Positions 1 through 8,451 of a stretch of 64,000 nt of DNA are shown here, piece after piece. Source of the DNA: Hyphomicrobiales bacterium (GTDB taxonomy: Bacteria; Pseudomonadota; Alphaproteobacteria; Rhizobiales; Kaistiaceae). Both the position numbers and the translations under genes were made by a program. The DNA is taken from contig JAFKKF010000008.1 of NCBI GenBank assembly GCA_017305635.1, forward strand, positions 1-64,000. The letters run 5' to 3'. Under the pieces are notes generated by a model. The model had not been told where the DNA came from and searched no databases. It was given only the letters and a program-made list of their open reading frames with translations. How positions within the stretch are numbered: position 1 is the first letter of the stretch; each line of letters starts with the position of its first letter.

Positions 1-413
1 TCGATGGTATTGGTCATGCGCGCGACCGTATGCGGGCCGGTGATGGTCACGCCGTAGCCGATGTCGAGATGGTGCCATTCATAGGCGAGCGCGAGATTGG
101 CCCTGGTGACGAATTCCTCGCGCGGCACCATGAGGAAGGCGCGCTCGTTGCGCTTTTCCCAGACGTCGTGGTGGGAGAGGAGCTGCAGGTAGCGGTCCCA
201 CCGCTCGCCGAGATAGTGCGCATCCTCGCCGCGGTTCTTGACCATCCAGTCGATGAAGGATGCTCGCGAATCCATCGGCAGGGCGAGGTTGTCGGAGAAG
301 GGCGTGACGACGTTCGCGCGGGCGATACCGGGAAGGGCAAGGGCGGTTGCGGCGGCGAGCGAGCCGAGGAGCAACCTGCGGCGGCTGGGCCGGGAGGGCG
401 GATCGGCGTGCAT
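1..413 (-). CDS. Exported protein-L-isoaspartate O-methyltransferase-like protein (partial, 3' end off window)
   Basis: The reading frame starts at an ATG at 413 and runs off the left edge without a stop, giving 137 N-terminal residues. The N-terminus is a signal peptide with a twin-arginine-like motif (SRRRLLLG, residues about 10-17), a hydrophobic stretch and an Ala-rich cleavage region near GIARA. The mature part has the pattern I recall from alphaproteobacterial PIMT-family proteins: FIDWMVKNRGED, then a Trp-Arg-rich helix, then FLMVPREEFV, LDIGYGVTITGPH and MTNT. The SAM-binding motif (EIGTGSGY in relatives) would lie beyond the window, so the catalytic core is not seen. The family repairs isomerised aspartyl residues using SAM, and an exported version is odd because SAM is cytoplasmic. 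The assignment rests on remembered family similarity only. Confidence 0.65.
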   Translation of the reverse strand, partial: MHADPPSRPSRRRLLLGSLAAATALALPGIARANVVTPFSDNLALPMDSRASFIDWMVKNRGEDAHYLGERWDRYLQLLSHHDVWEKRNERAFLMVPREEFVTRANLALAYEWHHLDIGYGVTITGPHTVARMTNTI

Positions 414-571
414 CGGGACTCCGGAAGGGTGGCTGGCTGCAACGTATCAGGGTGGCCCGCGCCGCATGGTTGCGATCCGTTGCCGCACCATCTCGCCTTC
501 CGCGCGCCGTTTCCTGCTATTCAGGGGCGACAGGAACGGACGCGCCGGCGTCCGGGGAGGACGGGACGGAC

Positions 572-1090
572 ATGGCAGGCACCATCGTCAAGGTCGGCGA
601 CAACCGCTATCGCGAGCGCTTCGGCCGCTACTTCGAGGATTTCACGGTCGGCGACATATATGAGCACCGGCCGGGACGGACGCTGACCGAGACCGAAAAT
701 ACCTGGTTCACGCTCCTCACCATGAACACCCATCCGCTCCATTTCGACGCGGAATATGCGAGGCACACCGAGTTCGGCCGCTGCCTCATCTGCTCGCCTT
801 TCACCGTCGCGGTGATGGTCGGCATGAGCGTCAGCGACATCAGCCAGAAGGCTATCGCCAATCTCGGCTGGAAGGAGATCAAGCTCACCCATCCGCTCTT
901 TGCCGGCGACACGCTGACGGCGGAATCGGAAGTGCTCGACAAGCGCGAGAGCCGGTCGCGCCCGAATGCCGGCATCGTCTCGGTCGAGACGCGCGGCTTC
1001 AACCAGGACGGCGTCACGGTCTGCACCTTCGAGCGCACCATGCTGGTCCCGAAGAAGGGCTACGACGTCGAGGAAAAGGCGAAATACTGA
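572..1090 (+). CDS. MaoC-family enoyl-CoA/mesaconyl-CoA-type hydratase
   Basis: This 172-residue hot-dog-fold protein hydrates 2-enoyl-CoA thioesters in the cytoplasm. The hydratase motif is visible at residues 52-59 (NTHPLHFD), with the His and Asp expected for catalysis, followed by EYARHTEFG. ATG 572 is preferred because GGGAGG lies about 11 bases upstream and homology begins here; the frame stays open further upstream but that part looks like noise. The stop overlaps the next start (TGATG), so it should be translationally coupled to the CoA transferase. MaoC plus CaiB recalls mesaconyl-CoA hydratase with mesaconyl-CoA transferase, but a (R)-3-hydroxyacyl-CoA hydratase is equally possible. 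Confidence 0.85.
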   Translation: MAGTIVKVGDNRYRERFGRYFEDFTVGDIYEHRPGRTLTETENTWFTLLTMNTHPLHFDAEYARHTEFGRCLICSPFTVAVMVGMSVSDISQKAIANLGWKEIKLTHPLFAGDTLTAESEVLDKRESRSRPNAGIVSVETRGFNQDGVTVCTFERTMLVPKKGYDVEEKAKY

Positions 1091-2301
1091 TGACGGCGGA
1101 GAACCCGCTGCCGCTTGCGGGCGTCCGCGTCCTCGCAGTGGAGCAATATGCGGCCGGTCCCTATGCCTCGATGCACCTCGCCGACCAGGGTGCCGAGGTC
1201 ATCAAGATCGAGGCGCCGCCGGGGAAAGGCGTCGCCGGCGATTCCAGCCGCCAGACCGGCCCGCATTTCCTCGCCGAGAACGAAAGCCACTTCTACCAGG
1301 CCTTCAATCTCGGCAAGCGCAGCCTGACCCTCGACCTGCGGAAGCCGGAGGGCAGGGCGGTCTTCGAGAAGCTCGTCGCCACCGCCGACGTGGTGACCAA
1401 CAACCTGCGCGGCGACCAGCCGGAGAAGATGCGGCTGACCCATGCCCATCTCGGGAGCATCAAGCCGGCGATCGTCTGCGGACATCTTTCCGGTTACGGC
1501 CGCACCGGCCCGCGCCGCGACTGGCCGGCCTATGACTATCTCGCGCAGGCCGAGGCCGGCACCATGTCGCTGACCGGCGAGCCGGGCACGCCGTGGAGCC
1601 GCATGGGCCTGTCGGTGGTCGACTTCATGACCGGCACGGCGCTCGCCTTCGCCGTCACCGCCGCGCTCTTCGGGGCGTCGCGGACCGGGCGCGGCCGTGA
1701 CGTCGACGTGACGCTCTACGACGTCGCCATGCACCAATTGACCTATCCGGCCATCTGGTACCTGAACGAGGGCACGGTGATCGAGCGGCGGCCGCGCTCC
1801 GGCCATCCGACCATCGTCCCGACCGAGATGTTCCCGACCGCCGACGGGCGCATCTTCATCATGTGCATCCTGCCGAAATTCTTCGAGCGGCTCTGCGAGA
1901 TCGTCGGGCGGCCGGAGCTCGTCTCCGATCCGCGCTTCGCGACGCCGGAGGCGCGCTTCGCCAACCGCGACGCGCTAGCCGCGATCCTCGACGCTTTGCT
2001 GCAGGAACGAACAACCGCGGAGTGGATGGCGGCCTTTGCCGGCAACGTGCCGGCGGCGCCGATCCTCGACCTGCCGCAGGCGCTCGACAATCCCTATTTC
2101 CGTGAGAATGGCGGCCTCGCCGAGGTCGAGCACCCGCTCCGGCGCGGCTTCAAGGTGCTGGCGAGCCCGGTCAGGATCGACGGCGAGCGGCCGAAGGCGC
2201 GGCCGGCACCTCGGCTCGGCGCCGATACCGATGCCGTGCTCGGCGAGCTCGGCTATTCGCCGGCGGAGATCGCGGCGCTGCGCGCCTCGGGCACCCTCTG
2301 A
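1090..2301 (+). CDS. CaiB/BaiF family (class III) CoA transferase
   Basis: This 403-residue enzyme moves CoA between carboxylic acids through an aspartyl-CoA intermediate. The N-terminal class III signature is clear ([20 protein letters not shown], residues 21-40), followed by LDLRKPEGR. Asp149 in PAYDYLAQA is at the expected position of the catalytic Asp. The length is normal for the family. The start overlaps the stop of the MaoC gene by one base. Together with MaoC and the SDR downstream it suggests breakdown of a short-chain hydroxy or unsaturated acid as its CoA ester. The donor and acceptor acids cannot be read from sequence. Confidence 0.88.
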   Translation: MTAENPLPLAGVRVLAVEQYAAGPYASMHLADQGAEVIKIEAPPGKGVAGDSSRQTGPHFLAENESHFYQAFNLGKRSLTLDLRKPEGRAVFEKLVATADVVTNNLRGDQPEKMRLTHAHLGSIKPAIVCGHLSGYGRTGPRRDWPAYDYLAQAEAGTMSLTGEPGTPWSRMGLSVVDFMTGTALAFAVTAALFGASRTGRGRDVDVTLYDVAMHQLTYPAIWYLNEGTVIERRPRSGHPTIVPTEMFPTADGRIFIMCILPKFFERLCEIVGRPELVSDPRFATPEARFANRDALAAILDALLQERTTAEWMAAFAGNVPAAPILDLPQALDNPYFRENGGLAEVEHPLRRGFKVLASPVRIDGERPKARPAPRLGADTDAVLGELGYSPAEIAALRASGTL

Positions 2302-2380
2302 GCAAGAGGACGCATGGCGGTGGCGGGCCCGCGGCCTTGGCCCCATATGCGGATGGCACCAGCAACGGGAGTGGCCAGTC

Positions 2381-3118
2381 GTGGCGAAGGGAATCGAAGA
2401 CAAGGTCGTCGTCGTCACGGGAGCGAGCAGCGGCCTCGGCGAGGCGGCAGCGCGGCGGCTGGCAGCCGATGGCGCCAAGCTGGTTCTCGGCGCGCGGCGC
2501 CTCGACCGGCTGGAGAAGCTCGCCGCCGGGCTGAAGCTGCCCGCCGGTGCCGTCGTTCAGACCGACGTCTCGAAGGTCAACGAGGTGAAGCGCCTCGTCG
2601 ACCGCGCCGTCGCGCTGCACGGGCGCATCGACGTCCTCATCAACAATGCCGGCATCATGCCGCAATCGCCGCTCGAGCGCGGCCGGATCGACGACTGGGA
2701 TCGCATGATCGACGTCAACATCAAGGGCGTCCTCTACGGCATCGCCGCGGCGCTGCCCCACATGAAGGCGCGGAGGAGCGGGCACTTCATCAATGTCGCC
2801 TCGGTCGCCGGCCACAAGGTGCGCGCCGGCGGGTCGGTCTATTCGGCGACCAAGCACGCGGTCCGCACCATCTCCGAGGGGCTCCGCCAGGAGGTGAAGG
2901 CCTACAATATCCGCACGACCATCATATCGCCCGGCATGGTCGCGACCGAGCTGCCGGAGAGCGTTACCGAGCCGGACTTCGCCGAGCGCATCAGGAAGAA
3001 CTACGAGGGTGCGGTGAGCGCCGATTCCTTCGGCAGCATCGTCGCCTTCGCCATCAGCCAGCCTGACGACGTCGACATCAACGAGATCCTCTATCGGCCG
3101 ACCAGCCAGGAATATTGA
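2381..3118 (+). CDS. SDR family oxidoreductase
   Basis: This is a classical short-chain dehydrogenase of 245 residues that oxidises or reduces an alcohol or ketone with NAD(P). It shows the cofactor motif TGASSGLG (13-20), NNAG (88-91) and the catalytic YSATK (Tyr154, Lys158). The C-terminal part has the [10 protein letters not shown] loop. The GTG at 2381 is chosen as the start because the Rossmann fold begins right after it and GGGAG lies about 9 bases upstream; the frame is open further upstream but overlaps the CoA transferase. It resembles the NADP-dependent YdfG-like subgroup by its GARRLDRL loop. It probably belongs to the MaoC-CaiB operon. Confidence 0.87.
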   Translation: MAKGIEDKVVVVTGASSGLGEAAARRLAADGAKLVLGARRLDRLEKLAAGLKLPAGAVVQTDVSKVNEVKRLVDRAVALHGRIDVLINNAGIMPQSPLERGRIDDWDRMIDVNIKGVLYGIAAALPHMKARRSGHFINVASVAGHKVRAGGSVYSATKHAVRTISEGLRQEVKAYNIRTTIISPGMVATELPESVTEPDFAERIRKNYEGAVSADSFGSIVAFAISQPDDVDINEILYRPTSQEY

Positions 3119-3247
3119 GCTTGCGGGTGGCGCGACCGCCCTCCGCGCCAATGGCGGCGCGGGGTGGGGCCCGACTTCCGGCCGCAGGCGACATTCGGCC
3201 AAAGCGTGATATAGAGCGCGGCACTGTGGTCCGGAGTGCCTGTCGGA

Positions 3248-4183
3248 ATGCCTGCTTCGCCTGATCCCGCGCGTCCGCGCATCGTCTTCTCGGGCGCCGC
3301 CACCTTCGACACCATCTTCAAGCTCGACGTGCTGCCGAAAGGACCGGGCAAGGTCCTGCCGAGCGATGCCGTGCAGGTCGCTCACGGCATGGCATCGAGC
3401 GCGGCGGCGGCCGCGGCGAAGCTCGGCGGGCGCAGCCTCCTCTTCGCCCGCGTCGGCGACGACGCCATCGGCATCAAGATCATCGAGGACCTGACCGCTG
3501 CCGGCGTCGATTGCACCTATGTGCGCCGCGTGGCAGAGGCGCGCTCGCCGCTCTGCGCGGTGCTGGTCGATGCCGCGGGCGAGCGGCTGGTGGTTCCCTT
3601 CTACGATCCGAAGCTCGACCGCAGCACCGACTGGCTGCCCCTCGAGCAGGTGGCGGAGGCCGACGCCGTGCTCGTCGACGTGCGCTGGCCGGAGGGTGCC
3701 ACGAAGGTGCTGGAGGCGGCCCGCGATGCCGGCATCCCTGCCGTGCTCGACGCCGATGTCGGCCCGAAGGAGACGATCGTCGCGCTCGCCGGCCTTGCCA
3801 CCCACGCGGTCTTCTCCGAACCCGCTGCGACCATCGTGACCGGCGAGGCGGAACCGGAAAAGGCGCTCCGCGCGCTCGGCCGGCGCTTCGAAAATTTCCT
3901 TGCCGTCACCGCCGGACCCGAGGGCTGCTTCTGGCTTGAGCGCGAGATCGACATGGTCCGGCAGCTCCGCGCGCCGAAGGTCGTGGCCGTCGACACGCTC
4001 GCCGCCGGCGACGTCTTCCATGGCGCCTTCACGCTCGCCGTCGCCGAAGGCCAGTCGATCCCCGATGCCATTGCCTTCGCCAATGCTGCGGCGGCGCTGA
4101 AATGCACGGTCTTCGGCGGGCGCCTCGGCGCGCCGACGCGCGAGGAAGTGCGCGCCGCCCTCAATGAGAAAGGAAATTCCTGA
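3248..4183 (+). CDS. PfkB-family carbohydrate kinase (ribokinase/KDG kinase-like)
   Basis: This 311-residue cytoplasmic kinase phosphorylates a sugar or sugar acid with ATP. The C-terminal PfkB signature DTLAAGDVFHGAF is present, with Asp as the catalytic base and AAGD forming the anion hole, followed by an ANAAAALKC helix typical of the family. The N-terminal substrate part has the usual GGRSLLFARVGDD pattern. ATG 3248 has CGGAG 11 bases upstream; a GTG at 3236 is an alternative. The stop overlaps the next gene's ATG, and that gene is a KDPG-type aldolase, so 2-keto-3-deoxy-sugar-acid phosphorylation is the best guess. Confidence 0.88.
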   Translation: MPASPDPARPRIVFSGAATFDTIFKLDVLPKGPGKVLPSDAVQVAHGMASSAAAAAAKLGGRSLLFARVGDDAIGIKIIEDLTAAGVDCTYVRRVAEARSPLCAVLVDAAGERLVVPFYDPKLDRSTDWLPLEQVAEADAVLVDVRWPEGATKVLEAARDAGIPAVLDADVGPKETIVALAGLATHAVFSEPAATIVTGEAEPEKALRALGRRFENFLAVTAGPEGCFWLEREIDMVRQLRAPKVVAVDTLAAGDVFHGAFTLAVAEGQSIPDAIAFANAAAALKCTVFGGRLGAPTREEVRAALNEKGNS

Positions 4184-4800
4184 TGGATGCCAGCGAGCTG
4201 CGGGCCCGCCTTGCCGAAGCGGCGATCATGCCGATCATGACCGTGCGCTCGGTCGAGACCACGCTCGCCGAGATCGGCCGGCTGTCCGAGGAAGGGATCG
4301 GCGTGGTCGAGATCGTGTTCCGCACCGCGGAAGCCGCCGAAGCGCTCGCCGAGGCGCGCCGGCGCTTTCCGAAGACGCTGATCGGCGCCGGTACCATGCT
4401 CGGCGCCGGCGAGGTGAAGGCGGCGGTCGCCGCCGGCGCCCAGTTCCTCGTCAGCCCCGGCTTGACCGGGAAGCTGCACGCCGCCGTCTCCGGCACCGGA
4501 TGCCCGATGATCCCGGGCGTCCTCACCGCCTCCGAGGTGCTCGCCGCGACGGAGCTCGGCTACGAGCTGATGAAGTATTATCCGGCCCAGCCCTCCAACG
4601 GCCTCGCCGCGCTCGCCGACTATGCCAACATCTTCCAGGGGGTCGGCTTCGTGCCGACGGGCAAGATCGACGCAGGCCTCGTGCCGCAATACGGGGCGCT
4701 CCGGAACGTCGTCGCGGTGGGCGGCTCCTGGATGCTCGGCAGCCGCGCGCCGACGGCGATCGGCGAGCAGATCGCAGCTTTCCGCAAGGCGAAGGGCTGA
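4183..4800 (+). CDS. eda: 2-dehydro-3-deoxy-phosphogluconate aldolase family (KDPG/KHG aldolase)
   Basis: This 205-residue class I aldolase cleaves 2-keto-3-deoxy-6-phospho sugar acids to pyruvate and an aldehyde phosphate. The Schiff-base lysine is Lys131 in LMKYYPAQ, the proton-relay Glu43 lies in VEIVFRT, and the GAGT and SPGLT loops follow in family order. The length matches Eda. Its start shares a base with the kinase stop, so kinase and aldolase are probably made together and act in sequence. The Edd-like dehydratase at 44.7 kb is not adjacent, so the upstream substrate may be a sugar acid other than gluconate. The KDPGal aldolase (DgoA) alternative cannot be excluded. Confidence 0.88.
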   Translation: MDASELRARLAEAAIMPIMTVRSVETTLAEIGRLSEEGIGVVEIVFRTAEAAEALAEARRRFPKTLIGAGTMLGAGEVKAAVAAGAQFLVSPGLTGKLHAAVSGTGCPMIPGVLTASEVLAATELGYELMKYYPAQPSNGLAALADYANIFQGVGFVPTGKIDAGLVPQYGALRNVVAVGGSWMLGSRAPTAIGEQIAAFRKAKG

Positions 4801-4863
4801 AGCCGGCCGCGTTGACGGGCGCGTGCCTTGCCTCTAGTTGCATGGGGTTTGGGGTAGTAGGCA

Positions 4864-5889
4864 ATGGTGGCAGGGAACTCGGTAGCCGCTGACGCCCGCG
4901 CGGAGCGCGGCAGGCAGTGCCTGGTGACGGGCGGCGCCGGCTTCCTCGGCTCGCATCTCTGCGCCCTTCTCGTTGGTCGCGGCGACATGGTCCATTGCCT
5001 CGACGACATGTCGACGGGGGCGGAGAGGAACGTCGCCGGCCTCCAGGCTTCCGGCCGGCTGACGGTCGTCATCCACGACGTGCGCGAGGAGCTGCCACCC
5101 GGCCTTCCCCGCTTCGACGAGATCTACAATCTCGCCTGTCCCGCCTCGCCGCCCGCCTACCAGGCGGATCCGGTGAAGACGGCGCTGACCAGCGCGCTCG
5201 GGGCCCGCAACCTGCTCCTCCGCGCCGAAGCGGACGGCGCCCGCATCTTCCAGGCTTCGACCTCCGAGATCTATGGCGACCCCGACGTCCATCCGCAGGC
5301 CGAGAGCTACAACGGCAACGTCAACCCGATCGGCCCGCGCGCCTGTTATGACGAGGGCAAGCGCTTCGCCGAGACGCTGTTCACCGATTTCGCGCGCGCC
5401 GGCCGCGCCGAGGTGCGCATCGCCCGCATCTTCAACACCTATGGTCCGCGCATGGACCGCGACGACGGCCGCGTCGTCTCCAATCTCGTCGTCCAGGCGC
5501 TGCTCGGCGAGAATCTCACCATCTACGGCGACGGCAACCAGACGCGCTCCTTCTGCTACGTCGACGACCTGATCGCCGGCTTCGATGCGCTGATGCACGC
5601 CGATGGCCCGCTCGACGGTCCGGTCAATCTCGGCAATCCCGACGAGACGACGGTCGGCGAGCTCGCCGCGCTCGTCCTTCGCCTGACCAATTCGCGCTCG
5701 AAGATCGAGCGCCGCCCGATGCCGGTCGACGATCCGCGCCGCCGGCGTCCCGACATCACGCGGGCCGGGAGGCTTCTCGGCTGGCGTCCCCGCGTGGGGC
5801 TGGAGACCGGCCTCGCCGCCACCATCGCCTATTTCGACCGGCTGCTTGCCGAGGGCGGCAAGCCCCTGCCACCCCGGAGCGCCTTGTGA
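4864..5889 (+). CDS. NAD-dependent epimerase/dehydratase, UDP-glucuronate decarboxylase-like (UDP-xylose synthase)
   Basis: This 341-residue extended SDR most resembles UDP-xylose synthase, which decarboxylates UDP-glucuronate. It has GGAGFLG (23-29) for NAD binding, the [10 protein letters not shown] segment specific to this subgroup, STSEIYGDP, and catalytic Tyr162/Lys166 in YDEGK. The nucleotide-sugar region NTYGPRM and the RSFCYVDDL motif are present. It overlaps the next gene, UDP-glucose dehydrogenase, by four bases, which fits a two-step route UDP-glucose to UDP-glucuronate to UDP-xylose for surface polysaccharide. Start ATG 4864 lacks a strong ribosome site. Confidence 0.87.
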   Translation: MVAGNSVAADARAERGRQCLVTGGAGFLGSHLCALLVGRGDMVHCLDDMSTGAERNVAGLQASGRLTVVIHDVREELPPGLPRFDEIYNLACPASPPAYQADPVKTALTSALGARNLLLRAEADGARIFQASTSEIYGDPDVHPQAESYNGNVNPIGPRACYDEGKRFAETLFTDFARAGRAEVRIARIFNTYGPRMDRDDGRVVSNLVVQALLGENLTIYGDGNQTRSFCYVDDLIAGFDALMHADGPLDGPVNLGNPDETTVGELAALVLRLTNSRSKIERRPMPVDDPRRRRPDITRAGRLLGWRPRVGLETGLAATIAYFDRLLAEGGKPLPPRSAL

Positions 5890-7208
5890 AGATCACCATC
5901 GTTGGTGCCGGCTATGTCGGCCTCGTTTCCGGCGCCTGCCTCGCCGACCTCGGGTCGGCGGTATGCTGCGTCGAGAGCAACCCGAAGCGGCTCGCCGCGC
6001 TCCGCCGGGGCGTCGTCCCGATCTACGAGCCCGGCCTCGAGGAGATGGTTGCCCGCAACGTCGCCGCCGGCCGCCTGTCCTTCTCCGGCGAGCTCGCCCC
6101 CGAAGTGCCGGCCTCGGACATGGTCTTCCTCGCGGTCGGCACGCCCACCCGCGCCGAGGATGGCGAGACCGACCTTTCCTACGTCCATGCCGCCGTCGGG
6201 GCGATCGCCGAGGCTGCCCATGACGGGCTCATCATCGTCACCAAGTCCACCGTGCCGGTCTCCACCGGCAGCGAGATCGAGCGCAATATCCGCCGCCTGC
6301 GCCCGGGGCTCCGCTTCGCCGTCGTCTCCAATCCCGAGTTCCTGAGGGAAGGCACCGCGATCGTCGATTTCATGAAGCCGGACCGCGTCGTCATCGGCGC
6401 CGAGGACGACTGGGCGGGCGATCGTGTCGCCATGCTCTACGCCCCGCTCGCCGAGCGCGGCGTGCCCGTGATCCGCACGCGGCGAAGCTCGGCGGAGGTG
6501 ATCAAATATGCCGCCAATGCCTTCCTCGCGGTGAAGATCTCCTTCGTCAACGAGATGTCCGACTTCTGCGAGGCGACCGGCGCCGACATATCCGAGGTCG
6601 CCCACGCGATCGGCCTCGATCCGCGCATCGGCCGGCAGTTCCTGCGGCCGGGTCCGGGCTATGGCGGCTCCTGCCTGCCGAAGGACGGCCGCGCCATCCT
6701 GCAGAGCGCCGCGAAGCGCAGCGTGAAGCTGCGCGTCATCGCGGGCGCCGTTGCCGCCAACGAGGCGCGCAAGCAGGCCATGGCGGGGCGGGTCGCGGCG
6801 GCGCTCGGCGGCGAGCCGCAGGGCAAGCGCGTCGCCGTGCTCGGCCTTGCCTTCAAGCCCGATACCGACGACATCCGCGAATCGCCGGCGCTCGCCCTCG
6901 TACCGCTCCTGCAGAAGGCCGGCGCGGCCGTCGCCGTCTTCGATCCGAAGGGCATGGAGGCGGCCGCCGCCGTCCTTTCGGGGGTCGAATGGTCCGCCGA
7001 TGCCTATGCCTGCGCGGAGGGCGCCGACGCCGTGGTGCTTGCAACCGAATGGCCGGAATTCGTCGAGCTCGACTTCCCGCGCCTAGCCGCGGCCATGCGC
7101 GGCCGGTCTTTCGTCGACCTCAGGAACGCCGTGCCGCGCGAGCGCCTCGCCGCGGCCGGCCTGACGCGCTTCGGCATCGGCGATTCCCGTCCGCCGGCGG
7201 CGACCTGA
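5886..7208 (+). CDS. ugd: UDP-glucose 6-dehydrogenase
   Basis: This 440-residue enzyme oxidises UDP-glucose to UDP-glucuronate with two NAD. The GTG start overlaps the preceding stop (GTGA). Visible features are the Rossmann motif GAGYVGL (7-13), [25 protein letters not shown], the dimerisation-domain helix [14 protein letters not shown], and the catalytic cysteine Cys263 in [10 protein letters not shown]. The C-terminal domain holds [13 protein letters not shown]. The family length is about 430-450. It supplies substrate to the UDP-xylose-synthase-like enzyme encoded just upstream. Confidence 0.95.
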   Translation: MKITIVGAGYVGLVSGACLADLGSAVCCVESNPKRLAALRRGVVPIYEPGLEEMVARNVAAGRLSFSGELAPEVPASDMVFLAVGTPTRAEDGETDLSYVHAAVGAIAEAAHDGLIIVTKSTVPVSTGSEIERNIRRLRPGLRFAVVSNPEFLREGTAIVDFMKPDRVVIGAEDDWAGDRVAMLYAPLAERGVPVIRTRRSSAEVIKYAANAFLAVKISFVNEMSDFCEATGADISEVAHAIGLDPRIGRQFLRPGPGYGGSCLPKDGRAILQSAAKRSVKLRVIAGAVAANEARKQAMAGRVAAALGGEPQGKRVAVLGLAFKPDTDDIRESPALALVPLLQKAGAAVAVFDPKGMEAAAAVLSGVEWSADAYACAEGADAVVLATEWPEFVELDFPRLAAAMRGRSFVDLRNAVPRERLAAAGLTRFGIGDSRPPAAT

Positions 7209-7308
7209 CCTTCCTCGCGGGATCGTGAAGTCGCCGGCTTTGCGCCGAAGCGGGCCGTGATCCATCTATCGCAGTGATGGAAATTTCGCTCTCAGGACAG
7301 ATTTTTCG

Positions 7309-8331
7309 ATGAAGAAGATCGGCTTTCTCTCGTTCGGCCACTGGACGCCCTCGCCTCATTCCGAGACGCGCACCGCCTCCGATGCGCTCCTCCAGTCCAT
7401 CGACCTGGCGGTGGCGGCCGAGGACCTCGGCGCCGACGGCGCCTATTTCCGCGTCCACCATTTCGCCCGCCAGCTCGGCTCGCCCTTCCCGCTGCTCGCG
7501 GCGATCGGGGCGCGGACGAAGCGCATCGAGATCGGCACCGCCGTCATCGACATGCGCTACGAGAACCCGCTCTACATGGCCGAGGATGCCGGCGCCGCCG
7601 ACCTCATAGCCGGCGGACGCCTGCAACTCGGCATCAGCCGCGGCTCGCCCGAGCAGGTGATCGACGGCTGGCGCTATTTCGGCTATCGGCCGGAGGAAGG
7701 CCGGAACGACGCCGACATGGCCCGCCAGCACGCCGAAGCCTTCCTCGACGTGATCCGCGGCGAGGGCTTCGCCGAGCCCAATCCGCGGCCGATGTTCCCC
7801 AACCCGCCGGGGAAGCTCAGAGTCGAGCCGCATTCCGAGGGCCTGCGCGACCGCATCTGGTGGGGCGCGGCGACCAATTCGACCGCGGTCTGGGCCGCCG
7901 GGCTAGGCATGAACCTGCAGAGCTCGACGCTGAAGTTCGATGAGACCGGCGAGCCCTTCCACATCCAGCAGGCGAACCAGATCCGTGCCTATCGCGAGGC
8001 GTGGAAGGCGGCCGGGCATAAGCGCGAGCCGCGCGTCTCGGTGAGCCGCAGCATCTTCGCGCTGATGGACGATCGCGACCGCATGTATTTCGGCCGCGGC
8101 GGCAAGGAGCAGGACCAGATCGGCTTCATCGAGGAGAACGTGCGCGCCATCTTCGGCCGCGGCTATGCCGCCGAGCCCGACGCGCTGGTCAAGGAACTGG
8201 CCCGGGACGAGGCGATTGCCGAGGCCGACACGCTCCTCCTCACCGTGCCGAACCAGTTGGGCGTCGACTACAACGCCCATGTCATCGAGTCGATCCTTCA
8301 GCATGTGGCCCCGGCCCTCGGCTGGCGCTAA
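7309..8331 (+). CDS. LLM class flavin-dependent oxidoreductase (luciferase-like monooxygenase)
   Basis: This 340-residue TIM-barrel protein belongs to the bacterial-luciferase-like family that uses FMN or F420 for monooxygenation or hydride transfer. Typical features are the AEDLGADGAYFRVHHFA strand, the TKRIEIGTAV strand, EDAGAADLIAGGRLQLGI and SRGSPEQ. It stands alone between the nucleotide-sugar genes and the regulator at 8.4 kb, with AGGA about 12 bases before its ATG. The substrate is unknown. The C-terminal stretch RDEAIAEADTLLLTVPNQLG is usual for this subgroup. Confidence 0.85.
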   Translation: MKKIGFLSFGHWTPSPHSETRTASDALLQSIDLAVAAEDLGADGAYFRVHHFARQLGSPFPLLAAIGARTKRIEIGTAVIDMRYENPLYMAEDAGAADLIAGGRLQLGISRGSPEQVIDGWRYFGYRPEEGRNDADMARQHAEAFLDVIRGEGFAEPNPRPMFPNPPGKLRVEPHSEGLRDRIWWGAATNSTAVWAAGLGMNLQSSTLKFDETGEPFHIQQANQIRAYREAWKAAGHKREPRVSVSRSIFALMDDRDRMYFGRGGKEQDQIGFIEENVRAIFGRGYAAEPDALVKELARDEAIAEADTLLLTVPNQLGVDYNAHVIESILQHVAPALGWR

Positions 8332-8333
8332 GC

Positions 8334-8451
8334 GATCACAAACGATCGCTGACGGCAGGGTTGATCGCTCCCGATACGGGGCGGTTGACTCTGCCGCTTT
8401 CGTTTGATCTATAGGCTTGGAGATCAAGCATAAAAACGATCAAAAATGATC
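8334..8451. promoter_or_regulatory. Array of GATC half-sites, candidate DeoR-type operator region
   Basis: Seven GATC words lie in about 118 bases (8334, 8344, 8363, 8406, 8422, 8438, 8448). Two pairs are ten bases apart with an A-rich spacer: CGATCACAAACGATCG (8333-8348) and CGATCAAAAATGATCG (8437-8452). Helically phased GATC/TTT repeats are typical of DeoR-family operators. The last site covers the start codon of the regulator at 8446, which points to autoregulation. The binding protein is inferred, not shown. Confidence 0.6.
8385..8413 (+). promoter_or_regulatory. Candidate sigma-70-type promoter for the DeoR-type regulator
   Basis: TTGACT (8385-8390) is followed after 17 bases by TCTATA (8408-8413). 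A start near 8420 would leave a leader of only about 25 bases with no good ribosome site before ATG 8446. The promoter sits inside the GATC array, so the operator sites would flank the -10 box. Confidence 0.45.
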
